Source: Pseudomonadota bacterium | Lineage (GTDB): Bacteria > Myxococcota_A > UBA796 > GCA-2862545 | Direction of reading: 5' to 3' | DNA: 64,000 nt | Assembly (NCBI GenBank): GCA_947475315.1 | Contig: CANJMY010000004.1 | Location: forward strand, 1-64,000 | Part shown: positions 8,825-17,837 of the stretch, piece by piece | How the letters are laid out: each line of letters begins with the position of its first letter | Numbering within the stretch: the first letter of the stretch is position 1 | Made by a program: the position numbers and the translations under genes | Notes under the pieces: model-generated | Databases searched by the model: none | The model's input: the letters and a program-made list of their open reading frames with translations, nothing else | What the model was told of the DNA's origin: nothing

Positions 8825-9394
8825 TCAGGGAGTCCAGCCGCCGCCGCCACCGCCACCGCCACCGCCACCGCCACCGCCCCAACCGCCGCCGCCGCCGCCG
8901 CCGCCGCCGCCCCAACCGCCGCCGCCCCAGGTGCTGGTGTCAGGCGTCCAGCCACCCCAGCCGCCCTGGGTGTCGAGGGCTGCCGTGTCGCCCGTGTGTG
9001 CCGTGTCGCCCGTGTGTGCCGTGTCCCCGGTGTGTGCCGTGTCGGTCGCCGTGTCGGTGACCCCGCCCGGTCCGCCGCCCGGACCGCCGCCACCGGGGCC
9101 GCCCCCCGGGCCGCCACCACCCGAACCGCCGCCGCCCGGACCGCCGCCCGCGCCGCCCACGCCCGTGTCGGTGTCGACGACGTCCGTGTCCGCCACGACG
9201 ACGTCCGTGTCCGCGACGTCCGAGTCAGACGCGATGTCCGTGTCGGCGGCGATGTCCGTGTCGGCGGCGATGTCCGTGTCGGAGGTCGTCGCGCCGTCGT
9301 CGTGGGTCGGCGAGTCCGACTCCTTGATCTTGAGCGACCCGACGTCACATGCGACGAAGGTCAGGGCGATCAGGGCGAGGGGAGCAGCGCGCAT
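8825..9394 (-). CDS. Repeat-rich low-complexity lipoprotein
   Basis: A 189-residue protein with a lipoprotein signal (ALIALTFVAC, lipid Cys at residue 16). The mature part is nearly all repeat: Asp/Thr-rich AADTDI units, a Gly/Pro-rich stretch, three AHTGDT units, then a poly-Gly tail ending in GWTP. No enzymatic domain is visible. Asp/Thr-rich spacers after a lipid Cys are common in myxobacterial surface lipoproteins. The DNA repeats have an 18-bp period, so copy-number change would keep the frame. Confidence 0.65.
   Translation of the reverse strand: MRAAPLALIALTFVACDVGSLKIKESDSPTHDDGATTSDTDIAADTDIAADTDIASDSDVADTDVVVADTDVVDTDTGVGGAGGGPGGGGSGGGGPGGGPGGGGPGGGPGGVTDTATDTAHTGDTAHTGDTAHTGDTAALDTQGGWGGWTPDTSTWGGGGWGGGGGGGGGGWGGGGGGGGGGGGGGWTP
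8837..8930. repeat. GCC/CCACCG microsatellite coding poly-Gly
   Basis: Runs of CCACCG and CCGCCG make up the C-terminal Gly-rich end of the minus-strand lipoprotein. The period is 3 or 6 bp, so slippage changes tail length without a frameshift. Confidence 0.85.
8982..9035. repeat. Three tandem 18-bp repeats (AHTGDT)
   Basis: Copies at 8982-8999, 9000-9017 and 9018-9035. The first two are identical and the third has a few changes. They encode the AHTGDT hexapeptide on the minus strand. Confidence 0.95.
9233..9286. repeat. Three tandem 18-bp repeats (AADTDI)
   Basis: Copies at 9233-9250, 9251-9268 and 9269-9286 (last diverged) encode the Asp/Thr spacer that follows the lipobox of the same lipoprotein. 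Confidence 0.95.
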
Positions 9395-9493
9395 TCAAGG
9401 ACCTCAGAGGTGGCGCAATACACCACACACGGTTGCTGCCGTCTACACGCCTTGCGCATAGGTGGCATTCGCGGGCTGGTTTGGGGCGACGAG

Positions 9494-10318
9494 TCAGCGG
9501 GCGTCGGACGTGCCGTCGGCTTCCCAGATCGCCAGATCACCGTCCTCGATCGTGCCAAACCCGCGGCAGAGCTCGCCAGAGAGCCGCGGCGTGCTCGACG
9601 AGCTGTGCCGGGTGGGCGCGCGCAGGCCGTCGTTCCACGGCTGACCTTCGGGGCCCTTCTCTTCGTCCGGATGGTACAGGTTCATGTGCAGGATCGCCAA
9701 GCCCTGGCTGCTGCTGCGGTGGGCGATCTTGATCGTGCCCTCGGCGTTGACGGAGAGGACGACCCCGATGTGGGTGAGCTCGTCGTCGTTGCGGCCGTTG
9801 TTGTTCTTGTCCCAGGTGCGGTCGAAGAACACCAGGTCGCCGCGGGCGGGGCGCTTGCGGTGGTGGACCGTGCCCGCCTCTTCTGCCAACTTCCAGAGGT
9901 CGTCGGATCCGCCGTCCATGACGAGGCCGGCGCGGTCGGCGGCGGCGCAGACGAAGCCGCTGCAGTCGCGGCGGAAGCCGCTGGGCGTGTCTCGGCCGAG
10001 CAGGTGCTCGGCGGAGTCGGCCATGCGCTCAGCGAACGAGCGACCGTGCCCGCGCTCCGCGTGGGCCACCAGCGTGTCGTCGTCGTGTCGGCCGTCGTCG
10101 GATCCATCGACCACCTCGGGGTGATCCAGACGCTGGCTGTACTCGCGAGGGGCGGGCTTGGGTGCCTCGGCGGCGGCAGCGGCCGGGTCCGGCGGGGCCG
10201 AAGGCAGGCTTACGACCTGCGCGGGAGGCGCCAGCCGCACCATGTAGGTCGGGCCGGGCATCACGGGGATCCGTGTTGCGCAGGCGACGGCCAGCAGTGC
10301 GAAGAGGGCGACTCGCAG
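9494..10318 (-). CDS. NlpC/P60-type endopeptidase lipoprotein, probable CTG start
   Basis: A cell-wall cysteine endopeptidase of the NlpC/P60 type. The nucleophile is in RRDCSGFVC (Cys119 from the start used here), RGDLVFF follows, and the catalytic His is in ELTHIGVV (His183). Between them lies DKNNNGRNDD, which looks like a calcium-loop insertion. The first ATG/GTG codons (10261, 10264) would leave no signal peptide. The same frame reads back through LLAVAC, a good lipobox, to a CTG at 10318 preceded by GGAG at 5-nt spacing. I take that as the start, giving a 274-residue lipoprotein. A missed frameshift is the alternative. Confidence 0.75.
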   Translation of the reverse strand: MRVALFALLAVACATRIPVMPGPTYMVRLAPPAQVVSLPSAPPDPAAAAAEAPKPAPREYSQRLDHPEVVDGSDDGRHDDDTLVAHAERGHGRSFAERMADSAEHLLGRDTPSGFRRDCSGFVCAAADRAGLVMDGGSDDLWKLAEEAGTVHHRKRPARGDLVFFDRTWDKNNNGRNDDELTHIGVVLSVNAEGTIKIAHRSSSQGLAILHMNLYHPDEEKGPEGQPWNDGLRAPTRHSSSSTPRLSGELCRGFGTIEDGDLAIWEADGTSDAR

Positions 10319-10342
10319 AGGTTCTCCAGGAAACGTGTGCGG

Positions 10343-10370
10343 TCTTTACGCACCAACTCGACAGATCCAA
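10343..10370 (-). promoter_or_regulatory. Probable promoter of the NlpC/P60 gene
   Basis: On the minus strand TTGGAT (10370-10365) and TAAAGA (10348-10343) are separated by 16 bp. Transcription would begin near 10336, giving an 18-nt leader to the CTG at 10318. Confidence 0.4.
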
Positions 10371-10444
10371 CCACATTCGGCGCGTCGGGCCTGTCAGAGT
10401 TAATTGACGCGCCCCCCGGTTGACTCCGGGGCACGGAGGTCGAC

Positions 10445-12097
10445 GTGGTGATCCTGGGCGTGGCGGATGGGCCCTCAGCGGCAGCCGCCGTCGTGGTGGA
10501 CGACGCCTTGGTGGCACTGGCGACCGAGAGCCTGCGGGTGGATCCCACGAGCGTGGACGCGCTCCCTTGGCGGGCCATTGACGATGCCTTGACAATTGCG
10601 GGCGTCTCGTTGGATCAGGTTGACGTGGTGGCGGTGGCCGGACGATTCAGTCCCCTGCTGGCTGTACGGCGGCGCCCCTGGCTCTCGGCCCTGGTGGCAG
10701 CGCCTTTCTCGCTCGCGATGGACGCGCAGGTGGCCTGGCAGGCCTTCCTTCGGGTCAGTGGATTTGGCGCGGTCGAGGCCGATCGGGCCGCCGAGTGGGT
10801 CGAAGGTCGCCTGAACGTGCACGGCATCACGCCCGAGCGCGTGCTGATGGTCGACGCGCACCGCGCGCTGGCTGAGGCCGTCTACCGCTGCGCGAGCGAG
10901 GACGACGTGCTGATCGTGGGCCTTCAGCCCATGGGCGACGGGACCGCCACCGCGGTGCACCGCGGCCAGGGCGGCCAGCTCGATCGCCTCTCGACGGATC
11001 CAGCGGTGTCGAGCCTGCACACACACCTCGCGAGGGTGACCAGCGCGCTGGGCCTGGGCGGGCCCATCTCACCGCGTCGGCTCGGGGCTCTGGCAGCGCG
11101 CGGGACGCCTGATCCCGTGCTCCTGGGGCTGCTCGCCTCGCAGATGTCGTCGGAGGGGACGGCGCTGGCGCGCTGGGCTGGCATGTCGTCGGTGCGGGCG
11201 GACGATCCGCTCTACGCGCGCATCCGCAGCCTGTCGCCCGAAGACGCGGCGGCCAGCATCCACCAGAACCTGACGGAGGCGGTGACCTCGCTGGTCCGTC
11301 GCCTGATCCGCCTGCACGGCGTGCCCAGGGTGGCGCTCGTCGGCGAGGTGTTCGAGGATCCGCGCATCGTCGCGCGCATCGCAGAGCTGGAAGGCATCAC
11401 CAAGGTGTTCGCGCTCCCGGCGTCCACGGCGGAGACGCTCGCGATGGGTGCTGCGACCTCGCAGGCGGGCCTGGGCCCGGCCCTGCGCGACCTGCACCTG
11501 GGCGCGGACGTGGACGGCGAGTCGGTGGAGCGCGTCTTGGCGGCGTCGGGCCTTTCGGCGGTGCGCACGGCGACGCTCCCGACCCGGTTGGCGGCGGGCG
11601 TGGCGGTCGCGCGGGTGCGCGGTCGCGGCGGTCCGGGGCCGCGGGCGCTGGGCGCGCGCTGCGTGCTCGTGCGGGCCGACGACGCGGTGGCGATCGCCCG
11701 GGCGCGCAAGGCCCTGCGGATCCCTGAGGACGAAGAGGCGCTGATCATCACCATCCCCACGCCGAACGAGGGCGCGATCGAAGGCTTCGAGGCGCTGCGT
11801 CCCACGCTGGCGTCGGGCGCGGTCGCGCCCAAGGTCGACGACGTGTTCAAGCGTCGGTACGCGGCGGTCATCCCGAAGGATGGCCGGGTTTGGATGATGC
11901 GGGTCGAGAAGGAGCAGGAGCCGGGCCTGCACTCGGTCGTGCAGGCGCTGGTGCGCGCGAGCGGGTGCGGCGCGGTCGCGGCGCTGCCGCTGCCGGACAA
12001 CGGCTCGGTGTCGGACGTGGCGGCTCGCCTCGTGGCGGGTGACCTGACGGCAGCGCAGCTCGGGCCGTTCTGGGTGGACGCGGGAGGCCGTCGATGA
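10445..12097 (+). CDS. Degenerate NodU/CmcH-type carbamoyltransferase
   Basis: A 550-residue protein with the layout of O-carbamoyltransferases: an ASKHA-fold first half and a C-terminal half with GPRALGARCVLV, matching the family GPRALGxRSIL motif. Other expected sites are lost. The N-terminal HDSA reads GPSA, and the HHxxHA metal/catalytic motif reads DAHRALAEAV with one His. It probably keeps the fold and perhaps nucleotide binding, but ordinary carbamoyl transfer is doubtful. The GTG start follows GGAGG at 10435-10439. The stop overlaps the start of a 19-codon ORF that leads into a CPBP protease gene. Confidence 0.7.
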   Translation: MVILGVADGPSAAAAVVVDDALVALATESLRVDPTSVDALPWRAIDDALTIAGVSLDQVDVVAVAGRFSPLLAVRRRPWLSALVAAPFSLAMDAQVAWQAFLRVSGFGAVEADRAAEWVEGRLNVHGITPERVLMVDAHRALAEAVYRCASEDDVLIVGLQPMGDGTATAVHRGQGGQLDRLSTDPAVSSLHTHLARVTSALGLGGPISPRRLGALAARGTPDPVLLGLLASQMSSEGTALARWAGMSSVRADDPLYARIRSLSPEDAAASIHQNLTEAVTSLVRRLIRLHGVPRVALVGEVFEDPRIVARIAELEGITKVFALPASTAETLAMGAATSQAGLGPALRDLHLGADVDGESVERVLAASGLSAVRTATLPTRLAAGVAVARVRGRGGPGPRALGARCVLVRADDAVAIARARKALRIPEDEEALIITIPTPNEGAIEGFEALRPTLASGAVAPKVDDVFKRRYAAVIPKDGRVWMMRVEKEQEPGLHSVVQALVRASGCGAVAALPLPDNGSVSDVAARLVAGDLTAAQLGPFWVDAGGRR

Positions 12098-12153
12098 CGC
12101 TCGGAGCTCCGGTCGAACGCGCGTCGGCGCCGGTGGACCCGTTCGTACGATGA
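12094..12153 (+). CDS. 19-codon coupling ORF
   Basis: ATG at 12094 overlaps the carbamoyltransferase stop (ATGA), and its own TGA at 12151 overlaps the CPBP start (ATGA at 12150). It has a good ribosome site (GGGAGG, about 6 nt ahead), whereas the CPBP gene has none. The 19-residue product (MTLGAPVERASAPVDPFVR) is not recognisable. It may serve only to deliver ribosomes to the CPBP start, or it could be the true CPBP N-terminus in another frame. Confidence 0.5.
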   Translation: MTLGAPVERASAPVDPFVR

Positions 12154-12923
12154 AGCGCCGACTCCTCACCGAGGTGGCGGTGACCACCGCGGTCGTGCTG
12201 GTGGCGATCCGCCTGTGGCTGTCGCTGCTGGGGTCGGGGATCGACGCGCTCGGCGGCCTGCCGGCGATCGTCATCCCGGTGCTGTTCATGTGGGTGCCGG
12301 TGTGGGTGATGCGCGCGCAGGGCGATGACCCGGACGCTTTCCCGCTCGCCGTGCCGAGCACCGACGAGCGCGAGGTCTGGGCGCGGTCGCTCGAGGCGTT
12401 CGCGCTCACCACCGCCGTGATCACGCCGCCCTTCGTGGCGATCTACGCGTGGTGGTACGGCGACCTGTTCCCGTGGATCTCCAACGAGCTCTGCCATGTG
12501 TGGCGCGCGGTCTGCCCGATTTCGCGCCAGGTCCGGCACCTGTCGCCGGACTGGGTCTTTCCGACCGATCCCCTGCGGCTGATCGCCTACCACCTGCTGT
12601 TCGTCGCGCCGGGCGAGGAGCTGTTCTACCGAGGCTACGTCCAGAGCCGCTTGGATCAGGTCTGGGCGCCCCGCTGGAAGATCGCCGGCGCCACGCTGGG
12701 GCCAGGCTGGCTGGTGACCTGCGGCGTGTTCGCCCTCGGGCACAGCGTCGTCGCGTTCCAGTGGTGGCACTTCGCCATCTTCTTCCCCGCCTTGATCTTC
12801 GGGTGGCTTCGCGCGCGGACCGGACACGTCGTCGCGGGCGCGCTCTTCCACGCATGGTGCAACATCCTCGTCGCGTTCCTGGACGTGGCGTGGGGGCTGC
12901 AGACTCCGGGTCTGCACGGATAG
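12150..12923 (+). CDS. CPBP-family intramembrane metalloprotease
   Basis: A 257-residue polytopic membrane protein of the CPBP/Abi (type II CAAX-like) family. The catalytic Glu pair and Arg are in EELFYRG (Glu156, Glu157, Arg161). The two conserved His segments follow, in GHSVVAFQWW and in the last helix (ALFHAWCN). Members cut peptides inside the membrane, process prenylated proteins, or serve as sorting proteases for C-terminal anchors (myxosortases). Which applies here is not shown. Translation is probably coupled to the preceding mini-ORF. Confidence 0.88.
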   Translation: MKRRLLTEVAVTTAVVLVAIRLWLSLLGSGIDALGGLPAIVIPVLFMWVPVWVMRAQGDDPDAFPLAVPSTDEREVWARSLEAFALTTAVITPPFVAIYAWWYGDLFPWISNELCHVWRAVCPISRQVRHLSPDWVFPTDPLRLIAYHLLFVAPGEELFYRGYVQSRLDQVWAPRWKIAGATLGPGWLVTCGVFALGHSVVAFQWWHFAIFFPALIFGWLRARTGHVVAGALFHAWCNILVAFLDVAWGLQTPGLHG

Positions 12924-12973
12924 GGTTTCGCTGGCCAGCGACCTGCCCAACCGGGTAGGGAGGTGGCGCTGGC

Positions 12974-13981
12974 GTGCTGTTTCTGTTCGGTACGGCGGTC
13001 TCTGAGTGGCGCTCCACGGAGAATATCTTGGCGCAGTGCCCGTTTTGTCATGCCCCAGTATCCGAGAGCATCGTCCGCCACGGCGGCACCTGTCCGGCCT
13101 GCCTGCATGTCATCCCCGGTGAAGAGGCCCCCACCCACCCGGGTGATGAGGTCATGGCCGAGATCCGCAAGGCGGACGAGGCCCACCAACGGAAGCGCGC
13201 GGACAAGCCGCTGAAATTCGGCTTGCCGCTGTTCGTCGTGGCGTTGTTGGGCGTGGGCTACGCGCTCAAGCCCGAGCCGCCGCTCGAGAAGCTTGAGTTC
13301 GGCGCCGACGAATTCGGATTCAAGTTCGACGCCGCGGAGTTCAAGGAGGCGGACCCCAACGCCGTCGCGCCGGCGGAGGCACCCGTCGCCAACGCGGGCA
13401 AGCCCGGCGGTCAGGCTTCCAAGCCCCGCCCAGGTGGTGGTCTGGCCGGCGCGGGCAACGTGGGCGAAGGCCTTGGCAGCGGCCCGGCCGTCCCGTCTGG
13501 CGATCTGTCGCAGGGTGGCTCCGCGGATCCCAGCGCGCCCGTCTCGCACCGGGTCGAGACCGAGCAGGGCAGCGCCGTGCGTGAGGCCGGCGGCCTCGCC
13601 GGCGCGGGCTCCGCGTCCGGTTCGTCCGCGCCCAGCAGCCTGGACGTCGCGTTCAACGCGCGCCGCACCGCCGCGGTCCTTGAGTCCCGCGACGACATCC
13701 AGGCCGCCATCAAGGACATGCTCCGCGCCCGCGTCCCCCGCCTGAAGCAGTGCTACGAGCGCAGCCTCAAGTCCAACGAGGACCTGCACGGCTCCTGGCG
13801 CATGTCGTTCATGCTCGGCAAGGAAGGCGCGGTGCAGGGCGCCACCGCCGAGGGCCAGACGATGCACGACGCCACGTTCGAGTCGTGCCTGGTCAACGAG
13901 CTCTCCGCGTGGACCATCCTGGGCCAGCTCAAGCGCGAGTTCGGCCCGGTCGGCTTCCCGGTCCAGTTCGGCGCTGAATAG
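12974..13981 (+). CDS. AgmX/PglI C-terminal-domain protein with N-terminal zinc ribbon
   Basis: The 335-residue chain starts with a zinc ribbon (CPFC, then CPAC 20 residues on), followed by a charged stretch, one TM helix (FGLPLFVVALLGVGYAL), a long Pro/Ala/Gly-rich linker with GLAGAG repeats, and a final 100-residue domain with LKQCYERSLK and SWRMSFML. That last domain is typical of AgmX/PglI proteins of Myxococcota, related to TonB/GltG-type motility and energy-coupling factors. The predicted topology puts the zinc ribbon in the cytoplasm and the C-terminal domain in the periplasm. The GTG start follows GGAGGT. Confidence 0.8.
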   Translation: MLFLFGTAVSEWRSTENILAQCPFCHAPVSESIVRHGGTCPACLHVIPGEEAPTHPGDEVMAEIRKADEAHQRKRADKPLKFGLPLFVVALLGVGYALKPEPPLEKLEFGADEFGFKFDAAEFKEADPNAVAPAEAPVANAGKPGGQASKPRPGGGLAGAGNVGEGLGSGPAVPSGDLSQGGSADPSAPVSHRVETEQGSAVREAGGLAGAGSASGSSAPSSLDVAFNARRTAAVLESRDDIQAAIKDMLRARVPRLKQCYERSLKSNEDLHGSWRMSFMLGKEGAVQGATAEGQTMHDATFESCLVNELSAWTILGQLKREFGPVGFPVQFGAE

Positions 13982-13984
13982 TCG

Positions 13985-14413
13985 CTAGAGCGACCGCTGC
14001 ATGACGACGGCGTCGGTGCCGTCGTCGTAGTAGCCTCGGCGTATGCCCGTCCGCGTCCAGCCCGTCGCCTCGTAGAGCGCGATGGCGCCTGCGTTGTCGA
14101 CGCGCACCTCCAGCCAGCCGGTGACCACGCCGTGCGCGCGCCACGACGCCTCGACCGCGTCGAGCAGCGCCCGCGCCAGCCCCTGCCGCCGCGCGTCTGG
14201 GTGGACGACGATCGTGAAGATCTCGCCCTCGTCGGCCACCTGCGACGCCACGACGTGGCCGACCACGCCGGGCTGATCGGCGACGAAGGCGACGGTGGTG
14301 GGCGCGTCGAGCGTGCTGGCCAGCGCGTCGGCGTCCCACGGGTGTGCCGCGGCCGCAGCCTCGACCGAGGCCATCGCGGGGAGATCGTGGGGGGTGGCGC
14401 GACGGACTGGCAC
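13985..14413 (-). CDS. rimI: Ribosomal-protein-alanine N-acetyltransferase-like (RimI, GNAT)
   Basis: A 142-residue GNAT acetyltransferase. The acetyl-CoA loop reads VVHPDARRQGLARALL, and the C-terminal LEVRVDNAGAIALYEATGW is the RimI-type LEVR..N..A..LY..xGF motif. RimI acetylates the N-terminal Ala of ribosomal protein S18. tsaD lies close by and tsaB elsewhere in the window; rimI commonly travels with these. The GTG start at 14413 is divergent from the cytochrome gene, 45 bp apart. The stop faces the AgmX gene with a 3-bp gap and no terminator. Confidence 0.85.
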   Translation of the reverse strand: MPVRRATPHDLPAMASVEAAAAAHPWDADALASTLDAPTTVAFVADQPGVVGHVVASQVADEGEIFTIVVHPDARRQGLARALLDAVEASWRAHGVVTGWLEVRVDNAGAIALYEATGWTRTGIRRGYYDDGTDAVVMQRSL

Positions 14414-14458
14414 GGGTCACCTGACGGTCCTGAAGTCCTTGGTGGACGAGGAGACCGC

Positions 14459-15960
14459 ATGTGGAGCCTGCTGCTGGCGCTCGCCGGGTGCAACCCGTTC
14501 GCGCACAATGCGGACACGTCCATCACGCTGCTGCACACCGCGGGGATGGAAGGAGAGATCGCCCCCTGTGGTTGACCCAAGCACCCCACGGGCGGTCTGC
14601 CCAGGCGTGCAACGGTGATCTCCCAGGCTCGTGACGCGGGCCCTGTCGTCGTGCTCGACGCGGGGCAGTCGCTCGCGCCGGCCACCCCCATCCCTGAAGC
14701 GGAGCTGGCGCAGCGTCGCGCGAAGGCCGACCTGATCGCGTCGGCGTTTGAGACGTCGGGCATCGACGTGATGACGCTGGGCTCCCACGACTGGGCGCTC
14801 GGAGTGCCCGAGGTTCGCGCGCTGGTCACCGCGCACCACCTGCCGGTGATCGCCGCCAACCTGACCTGCGACGGCGCCGCGCCCTACCCGGCCTTCAAGG
14901 TGGTGGAGCGCGCGGGCAAGCGGATCGGGTTCATCGGCGTGACGACCGGGTCGGTCGACGGCTGCGTCGTCGGTCCGCTGCGCGACGGCGTCGTGTCGGC
15001 GATCGAGGCGATGGGCCCGGTGGACGCGGTGGTCGCGCTGCTGCCGACCGAGACGCCGGACACGCTCAAGACCCTGGTCGGCCTGGACGGGATCGACCTG
15101 GTGCTGGACGCGGACCCGGCGCGCCGACCGGACGCCGCGGAGGCGCTGGGGTCGGCGTGGACGGTGGGGTCGGGCAAGCGTGGGCAGCTGGTCGGCGGCA
15201 CCATCCTCGGCTGGGTGCAGGGCGGCAAGGGCTGGGCGCCGGACGATGACGTGAAGCGCGCCCAGGACGAGGTCGCGCGCCTTCAACGGCGGGTGGACTC
15301 GCTGAACAAGCGCCTCATGCTGCCCAACGGCCAGCCCGATCCCAAGGTGGCCAAGCTGCTCGACGCGGCCAAGCGCGCCGTCGACCAGGCCGCCGCGAAC
15401 ATCCCCACCGACGACTCGACGCCGCACAACCGCATCGGCAAGGCCAACCATGTGCTCGACACCAGCGTGGCGGACGAGCCGACGCTGGCCAAGTCGGTGG
15501 AGGCCTTCAAGGCCCAGAACACGACGGAGGCTGCGCCCGAGCCGGTGACGGGCCACCTCGCCCCCGAGGCGTCCGCCTACGCGGGCTCAGACGCCTGCCG
15601 CGCCTGCCACCCCGACGAGTTCGCGCAGTGGATCGGCACGCCGCACGCCACCGCGTGGGCGTCGTTGCTCAAGGACCACCGCGAGCGCGACCAGGAGTGC
15701 GTGAGCTGCCACGCCACCGGCGTCGGCCTGCCCGGCGGCCTCATCGCCACCAGCGAGATCGCCGGCCTGCGCGACGTGCAGTGCGAGGGGTGCCACGGCC
15801 CGTCCAAGGAGCACGCCGCCGTGCCGCCGTCCCAGCGTCCGCCCAGCCCGAAAGATGCGACGACCTGCGTGACGTGTCACGATGGGAAGCGCGACGAGGG
15901 TCGCTTCGACTTCAAGGCCTACTTGCCTAAGGTCGTGCACCGCCCGCGCCAGGACTCCAA

Positions 15961-15964
<4 letters not shown>
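14459..15964 (+). CDS. Tetraheme c-type cytochrome lipoprotein with UshA-like N-domain; in-frame TGA, candidate selenoprotein
   Basis: The ATG at 14459 begins a lipoprotein signal (LLLALAGC, Cys11). The frame runs through a TGA (14573-14575, codon 39) to the stop at 15964, giving 501 residues if the TGA is read. Around it stands PCG-TGA-PKHPTGGLPRR; relatives, as I recall them, have PCGCxxxxxGGLPRR, so the TGA takes the place of a Cys. An UshA/5'-nucleotidase-like domain follows, but the usual opening metal ligands (HTND.H) read HTAGME. A coiled stretch comes next, then four CxxCH heme sites (CRACH, CVSCH, CEGCH, CVTCH). Restarting at the GTG at 14615 would lose the signal needed for heme attachment. 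TGA may be selenocysteine or a recent nonsense mutation. The end overlaps tsaD. Confidence 0.75.
14581..14610 (+). promoter_or_regulatory. Candidate bacterial SECIS hairpin
   Basis: It starts 5 nt after the in-frame TGA. The outer stem pairs GCAC (14581-14584) with GTGC (14607-14610) and extends with CC/GG. After a small internal loop, GGGC (14590-14593) pairs with GCCC (14599-14602), closing the loop GGTCT (14594-14598). In E. coli fdhF the SelB-binding loop also carries GGUCU and also begins 18 nt after the UGA. I did not fold it by computation. Confidence 0.65.
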
Positions 15965-16937
<973 letters not shown>

Positions 16938-16941
<4 letters not shown>

Positions 16942-17765
16942 TCGACGCCAGTGATCCCGCAGCCATCCTCCGCGACCTGGAGCAGCGCGCCCGCAAGCGC
17001 TTCGGCCAGCACTTCCTCACGCGCACGGACATCGTCGCGCGCATGGTCCGCGTGGCCAAGGTCAGCCCCGGCGACCGCGTCGTGGAGATCGGCCCTGGCC
17101 TGGGCATCCTCACGCACGCGCTGCTGCAGGCGGGCGCGGACCTCACCGCGATCGAGATCGACGACATCCTCGCCGCGCGCTTCGCCGAGGTCTACCCGCA
17201 GGCGCGGCTGATCCACCAGGACGCGCTGCGCGTGAACTGGGCGGAGATCTGCCCTGGCAGCGGCTGGAAGGTGGTCGCCAACCTGCCCTACAACGTGGGC
17301 ACCGGCCTGGTGATGGACCTGGTTCGCCAGCCCGAGCGCTTCTCCACGCTCACCGTGATGCTGCAGGCCGAGGTGGTCGACCGCTTCGTCGCCGACCCGG
17401 ACGGGCGCGCGTATGGCGCCCTGACCGTGCAGCTTGGCGCGCGCGCGGTCGCCCGTGCGGTGTTCTCCGTGCCGCCGGACTCGTTCGTGCCGCCGCCCAA
17501 GGTGAACAGCCTGGTCGCCCACATCGAGCTTCGCCCCGCGCCGGATGTCGGCGGAGTGGACCCGGACAAGTTCGATCGGGTGGTCGCGGCCGCGTTCAGC
17601 CAGCGGCGTAAGACCATCCGCAACAGCCTCGGATCGCTGTACGGCCGTGAGCGCGCGGAGGCGGCGCTGGCGTCGGCGGGCGTGGACCCGGGCGTGCGCG
17701 CGGAGGTGCTGGGCCGGCCGGAGTTCATCGGGTTGGCGCTGGCGCTGGAAGGCACAGCGGGCTGA
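16938..17765 (+). CDS. rsmA: 16S rRNA dimethyladenosine transferase RsmA
   Basis: RsmA (KsgA) dimethylates A1518 and A1519 of 16S rRNA late in small-subunit assembly. The SAM-binding motif EIGPGLGILT, the acidic AIEIDD and the catalytic NLPYN are present, with GQHFL near the N-terminus. Length is 275 residues, as expected. The ATG at 16938 overlaps the tsaD stop (ATGA). The same frame is open for 700 bp upstream inside tsaD, but those residues are antisense-type composition artefact and not part of the protein. Confidence 0.95.
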
Positions 17766-17837
17766 TTCGGTCGTGGCGGCGTGACTCGGTTGGCCGAGCG
17801 CGCTCGCGCGTGGCATCGACTCCTACCCGGAGCGCCC

